This document shows positions 56,501-64,000 of a stretch of DNA of 64,000 nucleotides, piece after piece (position 1 is the first letter of the stretch; every line of letters begins with the position of its first letter). The stretch comes from Curvularia sp. ZM96. Taxonomy: Eukaryota; Ascomycota; Dothideomycetes; Pleosporales; Pleosporaceae. The DNA lies in the NCBI GenBank assembly GCA_022457065.1, contig JAJGBQ010000004.1, forward strand, positions 2,356,001 through 2,420,000. The letters run 5' to 3'. Position numbers and translations under genes: made by a program. The notes below the pieces were generated by a model, which was not told the DNA's origin, did no database searches, and was given only the letters and a program-made list of their open reading frames with translations.

Positions 56501-56996
56501 GAAAGTGGATTGGGATAGTGAAGCGGAAGTAAATAAAGATGTCAGCCCCAGCATGGAAAGCTTGACTAAGGACACCGTCACCATGCACAAAGTCATCAAC
56601 AAATACCTCAGTGAAATCCAGGTCCGCATGATTATGGGCCCGGTGTTCGAGAGCTACAGGGAACAAGTTGGCAAAGTGATCAAAGAAGCGCCGGTCAGGA
56701 CAGCAGGCGGCAAAGCACGGTAAGTCCAAGAGAATTTGAGCACTAGGATTCGAGCTAGTATCACTGACAAAACCCACAGTCTGCTGCGCGAAGCGAAACT
56801 TTTCGATGCAAAACTTGGGCCTATTGACGGTGCCGGCAACGTAGGTTCACATCTCATCGGCCTGGTAGTCAGCAAGACGGTTGCGGAGCCAAAGTCTGAG
56901 CCGAAACCGGAGTCCAAGCAACAAGCAGAGTCGGAAGAAAAAGAAGATAAGATGGAAGCAGTGTCCAAGGGAAAGCCTATTGGAGACACGACGTAA
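53547..56996 (+). CDS. vps54: GARP complex subunit Vps54
   Basis: Subunit of the Golgi-associated retrograde protein complex that tethers endosome-derived vesicles at the trans-Golgi. Three exons (53547-53787, 53845-56719, 56780-56996) give 1,110 residues, close to the length in other filamentous fungi. The N-terminus is Ser/Pro-rich and disordered. Conserved Vps54 parts include LQEKLSWYMDTVEVHLISAI, then a coiled-coil region (ADSVAKIKTLREDLKRLDEQ), SYCDEAVVDGDLETAMTRIE, and the C-terminal Vps54 domain with ERFEILVSAMPSMTSEVAAS and VRMIMGPVFESYREQ. The last exon adds LLREAKLFDAKLGPIDGAG and an acidic Lys/Glu tail. Splice phases 1 and 2 are kept by consensus GTGAAT and GTAAGT donors. Confidence 0.92.
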
Positions 56997-57499
56997 GAAA
57001 ATACCCATAATCGCTTTTGTATCTCTTCAAGCTACATTTTGACAGAGGCCAATGAGGAAGAATAACTCACTGAAGTGGATGAATACATTTTAACTTGACA
57101 ATTCTTCGCGTTTTTCCACGTTGCATATTCTTAAACCCCCATCACTCCCATGGTAATGGGACGCCTCACATAGGTAACAAACATAGTCTGCCCTGTGTTA
57201 AGCCATTCTTTGTCGTCTTGTCTATTACTTTTACGAGCCTCTCGCGCCACAAGCCTAATGTGCACGGCTTGCTTTGTCAGCTTCCTGGGGCGATGCTGCT
57301 GGGTATCTAAGTCTGCGCTTTCGCTATGTGTTGGAGTGTGGCGAAGACAGCCATCCGAGAGAGGTACTCACGAGCAGTCAGAACATACAACTATACATGT
57401 TTTCATCATTCGTAACACACTTGTAAATTGGGTAAACTATCAAAAACATCACCATTTCGAACAGATACTCGTCGTACATATACTCTCCATTCTGCTGCA
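56997..57499. other. Convergent 3' flanks of VPS54 and the second P450
   Basis: About 500 bp where the two genes converge. No frame is supported. It probably contains both 3' untranslated regions. Confidence 0.5.
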
Positions 57500-59189
57500 T
57501 CAGCCATCACTAGGCGTCCACATACTCTTGCGGTATCGTGCTTCCACCTGCGCCGGCAGCGGAATCCCGTGTCTGATGACCCACAGCTTCTTCGGTCGCT
57601 CTGGGATAGGCTTGAAGTCGTAGTGCAACAGCAGATGTGAGAAGACCATCTTGAGTTCGTGCGAGACGAAGAAGCGACCAGGGCTAGATGCTGCATTAGC
57701 ATTCCTATCGCGTTAGATATGTTGAACCGTGGATTACGTACCAAGCATGTTTTCCATGACCAAAAGGCAAATGACTAAACCCTGTCGTCACCATACCATT
57801 CTGTTTCAACTTCAGCGCATCAACCTTTTCCTTCTCTTCCGGCGTCATAGCTTCGTACTCCTCTCTCGGTCTCGAGAAGCGGAATGCGTCGAACTCGTCT
57901 GGCTTTTCGAACAGATCCGTGTCGGCGGCAATTGGTGTCCAAGGGCATGTGATCATTGTGCCGTATGGGAAATGGATGCCCTCTGGAGTGGTTACGCCTT
58001 CTTTTGCGACAACTTTGCGATGCACAAGGGTAAGAGCAAAGGGCGATAGCCGCTGCGACTCACGGATAGCAGAATCGATGCGGTGCATACGACTCAGTCC
58101 GTTTCTAGTGTAGCCGCCTTCTTCCTGGAGGATACGATATGCTTCCTCCCGCAACTGGCGCATGACCTCCGGCTCAGCATGCAGTATGTTGACCAAGGTC
58201 TCGTATGCAGTAAGCGTGGTAGTGTGATTGCTTGCAAAGTTTAGGGGCAGGATGCGCTGCGCGATGCGGTCTGGCTGCATCTCGTCGAGTCGGTTTTCGG
58301 CTTGTGCGGTACGGTAGCTCCATGTGATGAAATCGTTGGGTTCTTTCCAGTTGGCGTAGTCTGGGTGGCCTGCGTCTTTCTTCGTCATGTCCGAGATGCG
58401 TTGCTTGATCAGAGGTAGTGTGAATCGAGATGATAGCCAGTAGTGATAATGGTTAGCCACACTTAAAATCCTTCCGGCAATTGGTTGTAATGCGCCTGGT
58501 ACCAAGATCATAAGGGCTGATATGCGTATGCAATCCATAGTAAAGTTTGCAACAGCGTCAAGGTACTTGCGATTGCGACATAGAGATCCGACAAGCATCC
58601 GGTTGGTGAGGCTGGGAACCATTTTCATGAAAGAGTCCATGACGTCCAGCTTGATCCAATTCTCTGTGTCGGTACCATAGATGCCGGCGATAGCGTGTGG
58701 TACTTCGTCTATAAGATCTGGTATGATTGCGTTAAGTTGTCGGATGAGGTTTTTGTGAGCCACATGTTCGTGATATGGATCCCTTAGGATAACGGGGTCG
58801 ATGAACGCGTATTTACCGTGTAAGATATCGTAGTGGGCTTCACGCACACTAAGAACGTCGTCAGGTTGGTCGAACATCCATGCCATTTGACTTGGCGGTA
58901 TGACAATCTCAGGGAACGAGCCTAGCGTGGCAGGCAATACAAAAAACTCGTCGTTGCGACTGTACTTTTCGTAGCCCGCCGAAAGCCATTCTTTACTTTT
59001 AGTGACAGCAATGAAATTCCGAACTCGGGCAAGCCATCCCTTTCCGTAGCCCATACATGGTATGTTTGTTGGTAGTTTTGGTGCAACGAGAAAGTTGTAC
59101 GCGGTGGCGACGAAGCAGTACGTGATAATGGCGGCAGCAATGTGTGGGAGCGTCAGGAGGACGCCTGGTCTCACTTCGTCCCCTGCCAT
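57500..59189 (-). CDS. Cytochrome P450 monooxygenase (second, outside the cluster)
   Basis: Membrane haem monooxygenase, two exons on the minus strand (59189-57742, 57683-57500), 543 residues. Anchor helix: LLTLPHIAAAIITYCFVATAY. The I-helix region reads LPLNFASNHTTTLTAYETL. ExxR is in DSAIRESQRLSPFALTLVHR, and PERF-like FDAFRFSRPR precedes an extended acidic loop. The haem motif FGHGKHACPGRFF is completed across the intron: the TGC codon for Cys483 is split by a phase 2 intron. This overall pattern (RESQRL, RKV, and HACPGRFFVSHELK) is that of fungal P450s related to the gibberellin/terpenoid and fumitremorgin types. The substrate is unknown and VPS54 separates it from the PKS cluster. Confidence 0.9.
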
Positions 59190-60424
59190 GTTGAAGGCCT
59201 CTAATGAAATCGGAGATTTGTCGATTACATTCCTAAGTGGGGTGGCATGGTACGCAGTATTTATACCTCAGAACCGTCGACAAGGTCATTTACACTTCCA
59301 TTGCGCCGCCGTATAGAATACGGAGTACCATACACCTAGCACTGTTCCCCGATACGTAGACTCCCCCACTCGACTCGTGCACGACAACGGACGATCAGCC
59401 CATTGCAGATCGTCCGCCATGTCCGTCGAATCATCATCATGGCCCTCTTTCGTAGGAAAAGCCGCTACGAAATCGCCTAGCTACGGTAAGCTCACCGCCC
59501 GCTATGTGCAGGGAGGCAGGTTTTCGAGAAGGGGCAGGCGTCTCGGCCAGATGCTCGGATGACTACGTTCCGGACCGTCAGTGCCATGACCCAACGGTGA
59601 TCGTCGCCGGCTAGTATGCTTTTTTCTGTTCAGACAAGATCAAATATCAAGAGCGCGTAGCAACAATCATTAGGGCTCCTTGTCCAGCTGACGCAAGTGC
59701 CATGAAACTCAAGCTTAAATCCCTGTGATTGACGTAAGCGTCGGTCTAATCGCTCCTGCACAGTCAAGGAGGACCCAGAAGATTGGTAGCGATGCGAATT
59801 ACTCCGTAGACGACAAGGTAGCTCGCAAACAAGAACCGTATACGGCTATACCCCCATGAGACTGCGGGAGGATGTTACGGCAGAAGGCACGCCACAACGG
59901 CTAGACTTACCAATGTAGAGCCAATAGATGGGACCAAGGGACAACCACATGGATTAAGCTTTGAGAAGGGTCAAATGAAGAAGCAAATCAAAAGCAACAA
60001 GACAAAGTACGACAAGCGGTCGTCTGGTCGGTGTGGAGCGGTCGATGTTCAAAGCGTCATGATCTTCGCCAAGGCGCTAGATACTAACAGTAGGCGGCAC
60101 AGAGAAAGGACCCTTGAATCGGAACGAAGGCACGGCGAAATACAATGTTAACCGAGACTTTTGAGTTTCGTTTTACTGACAACACATATCCTCGGGTAAA
60201 TTGTTTGAATGACTGAGCTATATCATGCACAAAAATCTCAAGACAGAATTGAGGCTATATTGGAATCATATGGTGAGATTTTGACAACGCCAGCTAAGAG
60301 TGGTGTATCTAGCATACGCATACGCTGGTCATAAAAATAACAATGAGAACATTTGTAAGAATCCACATGCAAATCGAACAAGTCTGGTAGGAAGTCTAAC
60401 ACGGACGACACAGTCGCCGTGGTC
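59190..60424. other. Intergenic upstream of the second P450
   Basis: About 1.2 kb holding the P450 promoter (TATA box at 59258-59265) and the 3' flank of UGO1. No gene or repeat is supported; a 61-codon frame at 59377 has no recognisable content. Confidence 0.45.
59258..59265 (-). promoter_or_regulatory. Candidate TATA box of the second P450
   Basis: TATAAATA on the minus strand, about 70 bp before the ATG at 59189. The short distance implies a leader of only about 40 bases. Confidence 0.5.
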
Positions 60425-62065
60425 TTAGAATTCGCCGCCACCCCCGCCCAAGGCAGCGGCACCCCAGATGCCCACCAGTCCCCAAACACCGACTCTCCAA
60501 CCCCTCCACAGGCCATGTACGCCCTGACCCTTTCTGGTACGTGGTGGTCTTGAGAAGCCCATAGCTTTTGCGCTTGCCGCTTTTGCGGGGTTGGGGCTTT
60601 CGACTGTAATGCCTTCCTCGCGGACAATGAACCACATGGTACCCAGCACTCCCCTATACTGACCCGGATCCACGACAGTCTTGAATCCAGTGTCATTGCT
60701 TGGCCTATCCAAGCCATAGGCCGGGCTCTTGGAGCGACTGGGTGGGTTCTGGTATTCTGATCCAACGCGCTGTATTTCGTGGTCGTGCAGAACGGCAACT
60801 TGGCCGCGGCGAAGGACCGTCTCAAGAGGGAGGCGGATAAAGAGTTCGGCTGTAGAGGAGAGGAAGGTACTGAAGGAGTAGGTAGCTGGAGTGAGGATGG
60901 GATCAATGCCCAATGTTGAGCGGAGGAAGAGAGGGGTAGATGAGGAGACGAGGGTAGGCACGCATGCGTGCATTATGGTTGCTGGGAGAAGAGTGGAAGG
61001 GATGGAGAGAGAGGGAAGTAGAGAGAGACACGGGTAAATGGACCGTGGGGAGGAAGAGATGGGTGTTATGATCAGGCGTGTTCGCACCAAATCAAGTGGG
61101 GCCAGGAGGGTGGCCGCAATGGCTGTTGCGGCTACAGCGACACCAAGGGATGTCAACGGATTTGGGCTGTCAAGTACATCAAGACCTCCAATACCGCTTC
61201 CTGCAGCACCCAGAAGCCCGGGGTCTGGTATGTTCAGCAGGGCTGAGATGAGACTTCTGAACCAACCCTCGGTCGTTTTGAGGAGGAAGTTGTAGATGAA
61301 GGTGCAGTTTGTGCCCTTCCACACTCCCCAAGCCGACTCTTTCTGCCATAGTTGGCCTATTACTTCAAGAAGAGAGTCTGCCCTCTTCAGTTCTAGTTTG
61401 CGTACCGACGACGACGAGGGTTGTATAGGTGTCCGTGAAGGAGACCGACTGTCTAGATGTCTTTGGCGCCTTCGCGGGGACCTTGACGGCGAATCATTAG
61501 GTGAGTAGGGTGAATTTGGGTTCACGCGTGGTGCTGTTGTTGTGAAGTATCCCGGTGAGTCCTCGTCTGACTCCTCGTCTGAAGGTGGGAACTGCACGGC
61601 CATCAGCCCACATTCACATGCCAAACCGGCCGTCCTCTACAGAATACCTACATCCTCGAACTTCCCACTGGCAAAACTTCCTGGGCGGCTCTTGTGGCCC
61701 CATTCGCCACCGTCCTTCAAGGCAGACAACTGACTCTTGGCTTCATGGATCTGCAATATTGTCTTTGCAACCTCGAATGGCTGGGCAAGCAGCACGCTGG
61801 TGTAATTCCACAATGCGTGGTCGAGCAGTTTCTTTGCATGACCAGCTATTGTGGGCGAGGTCTCGGGAAAGTACGCGTCATAGTCAAGATCAGAGAGGAT
61901 ATCGCGTGCCTGACTGCCCAGACTCGATTTACTGCTGTTTGTGGATTTGAAAGCGGGCGGTAACGACGAGACGGTCTGGTTCTGCGGGACTTCTGGGGGT
62001 GGGCCGATAGATGGCGGTATATAGTATGGTCTCAGAGGATTAGGAGCATCGCGCGAGGTCGCCAT
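60425..62065 (-). CDS. ugo1: Mitochondrial outer-membrane fusion protein Ugo1-like (carrier-fold)
   Basis: Carrier-family-derived outer-membrane protein that links Fzo1 and Mgm1 in mitochondrial fusion. Two exons on the minus strand (62065-61652, 61591-60425), 526 residues. The start MATSRDAPNPLRPYYIPPSIG is the typical N-terminus; the upstream open frame to 62257 is treated as leader. Carrier-like parts are LWNYTSVLLAQPFEVAKTIL (repeat 1, PxE in place of PxD/E-K), WGVWKGTNCTFIYNFLLKTT, ATLLAPLDLVRTRLII, and FIRLPLETVLRRGQ. Ser-rich acidic and Arg-Ser linkers interrupt the fold, as in fungal Ugo1. An in-phase intron (GTAGGT...GCAG) joins SGKFED to FPPSDEE. The glycine-rich C-terminus ends GGGGGEF. 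Confidence 0.88.
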
Positions 62066-62328
62066 GGCTTCTGAGGGAGCACTGAGCAAAAGAGTGTCAG
62101 AGTCGTGATCTTTATCGGGGCTTGTTTTCTGACAACTCGTCGTGCATGCAATGCGCTTCCCGGATCGACAAGGATGTGAGGCGGTCTGTGCGGCGAACAT
62201 TTGACGTCTCACAGCATTCGGAATTATCGACGGCTTCCTGTTTCTGGTTTGCAGCAAACATTGCTCCTCGGCGCATTCGTCCCTTGATCACCTCCAATTC
62301 CTCAACCCAGCGATCCTAGAATTTCGAT
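62066..62328. promoter_or_regulatory. Short divergent promoter shared by UGO1 and mitochondrial ferredoxin
   Basis: Only 263 bp separate the two start codons, which point away from each other. Both products work in mitochondria, so co-regulation is plausible. No TATA box was seen on either side, which suits a housekeeping promoter. Confidence 0.5.
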
Positions 62329-62999
62329 ATGGCTGCGAATAGAGCTTGCTCCATCATGTTGGAGGGGCGGATAGCTGGCGCGAGAAGCGCGTTGTCGACT
62401 CCACAGAGATTCTCCAGCCATTGGACGACAGCGAGATGCCAGAGACCGGTGCACACACAGAAGACGGCCACGTCTCTACTGCGGCGACCCAATATCTTCG
62501 TAGAAACAAATCCCTCGTGGTTGCGAAACTGCCGACAATTCTCCGCCAATCATGCACCCCGCCATGGTCATCTCGACCCTCCAAGACCCGGGGAAGAGTG
62601 CGCCTTCACTACCCACCCCTGCCTCTAGACCCAGTCGCTAACAACAGCAGGCGCAAAGTCACATTCATAGATAAAGACGGCCATTCTCATACCTTTGAAG
62701 TCGCAGATGGCGACAATCTCCTCGATATTGCGCAAGCCAACGACATAGAAATGGAGGGCGCATGCGGAGGCTCGTGTGCCTGCTCGACATGCCACGTCAT
62801 TGTAGAAGACGAGGCCTACTACGACAAGATGGAGGAGCCGGATGACGACGAGAACGACATGTTGGACTTGGCATTTGGCCTTACCGAGACCAGCAGGCTG
62901 GGATGTCAAGTTAAGATGAACAAGGAGCTGGATGGGCTGGTAGTGCGGCTACCAAGCATGACCAGGAACTTGCAGGCTAGCGATTTTGAGAGCAAATAA
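62329..62999 (+). CDS. yah1: Mitochondrial adrenodoxin-type [2Fe-2S] ferredoxin Yah1
   Basis: Electron carrier of mitochondrial iron-sulphur cluster and haem A biosynthesis. Two exons (62329-62597, 62648-62999; the 50-bp intron has a CGCTAAC branch point and AACAG acceptor) give 206 residues. The first 80 or so residues are a basic, Arg/Ser-rich presequence (MAANRACSIMLEGRIAGARS). The domain begins RRKVTFIDKDGHSHTFEV. Cluster ligands are Cys129, Cys135, Cys138 and Cys176 (C-x5-C-x2-C...C), with an extra Cys133. The acidic partner-binding patch EEPDDDENDMLDLAFGLTE follows, as in all adrenodoxins. A longer unspliced frame from 62346 exists but replaces the presequence and the HGHLDPPRPGE lead-in, so the spliced model is preferred. 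Confidence 0.9.
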
Positions 63000-63252
63000 G
63001 GATTCACGGAATGTGGAACTCAGATCTATCTAATCGAGGCGCTGAGTGAGCTCTAGGACATCAACGGTGGGAAACATCTATGAGAGGTGACGTTGGGTAT
63101 ATAGTTGCAGAGGTTTCACGGATACTCAGCATTCGATACGACGCATGTATTATACTAACACTCCGCTTGCATATGGACTGGCGTAGAGGACAACTGGAAA
63201 GGCTTGTATAGTATATGGTATCATGAACAAATCATCGCACCCTTGTCTAGTT

Positions 63253-64000
63253 TTATGCTTCAACAATCTTCTCCTTGTTTTGACCTCCAGTGAGCATGTC
63301 GAGGAAACCCTGTTTGCTCATCTCCTTGACCTTCTCCTCCCTCTTGTCCATACCAACTACCATGCTGGCCTTGCTCTCTCTCTCAGCCTGTTCACCTTTG
63401 ACCTGAGCCGCTCTAACCGCATTGAACAGCTTGATGACACCCTTTTGTGCTGTTCGCTTGAGCTCCTTCTCCTTTGTCGATGTAGCCTCCGTGCTTGTGC
63501 TTGGATCGTTCAGACCCAGAACGTCCCTGATGCGACCCTTGTCTCGCGCGGCCTTGCGCTCCGCCACGAGTTGCCGGCGCACTTTTTCTGTAAGTTTTGA
63601 GTCGGCAAGTTCGCGGTTTGCTGTTTCGGCATCTTTCGAACGGGACAGAATAGGCTCAATGCGTTTTGATGTCGAAAGCTTTGAGCCTAAGATTCTGGAG
63701 ATGGAGTTGGCGAATGCTTCAGGGTCGTTGCGCTTGCGAACTTTGCGCGCGGCGGCGGTAGAGGTCTCGGAAACAGAAGAGGCTTCAGAGGCGTCTGATT
63801 CGGAGTCGGCAATGGAGAATTCGTCAGCTTCAGGCTCAGAGTCGTCTTCGTCATCATCTTCAGCATCGCTTGGCAATGGAGCTTCGTGGTCGACAGGAGC
63901 CGTCTTCTTCAGCGCAGACTTTACAGGCGTTTTGGACGGTATGCTAGCTTTGAACTTGGGCTCTGGCTTTTTCGACGGCACCGCATCCACCTCGTCATCC
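63253..64000 (-). CDS. rrp15: Ribosomal RNA-processing protein Rrp15-like, partial
   Basis: Nucleolar protein for 60S pre-ribosome (27S pre-rRNA) maturation. The frame runs on the minus strand from the right window edge to a stop at 63253. About 249 codons are visible and the start codon lies beyond 64000. Visible are a Lys/Pro-rich segment (EPKFKASIPSKTPVKSALKK), a long Asp/Glu/Ser tract, then the conserved Rrp15 core: EAFANSISRILGSKL, KVRRQLVAERKAARDKGRIR, and RTAQKGVIKLFNAVRAAQVK. The last of these is the best family signature. It ends QGFLDMLTGGQNKEKIVEA. No intron is needed in the visible part. Confidence 0.85.
   Translation of the reverse strand, partial: DDEVDAVPSKKPEPKFKASIPSKTPVKSALKKTAPVDHEAPLPSDAEDDDEDDSEPEADEFSIADSESDASEASSVSETSTAAARKVRKRNDPEAFANSISRILGSKLSTSKRIEPILSRSKDAETANRELADSKLTEKVRRQLVAERKAARDKGRIRDVLGLNDPSTSTEATSTKEKELKRTAQKGVIKLFNAVRAAQVKGEQAERESKASMVVGMDKREEKVKEMSKQGFLDMLTGGQNKEKIVEA

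Noticed and set aside
60238..60906. A 222-codon minus-strand frame overlapping UGO1
   Set aside because: It overlaps the UGO1 second exon in another frame; UGO1 carries the carrier-fold signatures there.
62346..62999. Unspliced 217-residue ferredoxin model starting at 62346
   Set aside because: A 50-bp intron with perfect branch point and acceptor joins a mitochondrial presequence frame (ATG 62329) to the domain; the unspliced N-terminus looks random.

Overview
The window is nuclear DNA of a filamentous ascomycete, most likely a dothideomycete of the Pleosporales type. Genes have short (about 46-80 bp) GT-AG introns. The families present (Tim22, Ugo1, Vps54, Rrp15, a GCK-type Ste20 kinase, Pth11/rhodopsin-like and RTA1-like membrane proteins, a highly reducing polyketide synthase, Zn2Cys6 factors, NACHT-ankyrin proteins) are those of such fungi. 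Dead transposons carry C-to-T type stop codons, as expected of repeat-induced point mutation (RIP). The species cannot be fixed from the sequence alone.

Layout. (1) 0.3-14.5 kb is mostly conserved housekeeping DNA: TIM22, a DUF4048-type protein, a GCK-family kinase, a secreted histidine acid phosphatase whose frame holds one in-frame TAG, a seven-helix rhodopsin-like membrane protein and a short-chain dehydrogenase. (2) 14.5-28.5 kb is an accessory island. It holds a decayed unidentified gene, a complete but dead pogo/Fot1-type DNA transposon (48-bp inverted repeats, TA target duplication, 11 in-frame stops that are all TAG or TAA), two nucleotidyltransferase-fold genes, a STAND protein (N-terminal domain, NACHT, ankyrin repeats), a 445-bp solo LTR with a 5-bp target duplication, and hairpin-rich gene-free DNA. 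(3) 28.6-52.0 kb looks like a biosynthetic gene cluster: a C-A NRPS-like protein with no carrier domain and a damaged adenylation domain, an RTA1-type membrane protein, an MDR reductase, a cytochrome P450, a 2,546-residue reducing PKS (KS-AT-DH-MT-ER-KR-ACP, no release domain) and a Zn2Cys6 regulator. (4) 53.5-64 kb returns to conserved genes: VPS54, a second P450, UGO1 and mitochondrial ferredoxin sharing a short divergent promoter, and RRP15 running off the right end.

How the parts may work together. In the cluster the PKS would build a methylated, reduced chain. The P450 and MDR enzyme could tailor it, the Zn2Cys6 protein could switch the genes on, and the C domain of the NRPS-like protein is a candidate for chain release. 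The island pairs nucleotidyltransferase-fold proteins with a STAND receptor-like NTPase, an arrangement resembling fungal self/non-self recognition loci. Both statements are inferences from gene content and order. Exon coordinates below were placed by eye from splice consensus and frame continuity.
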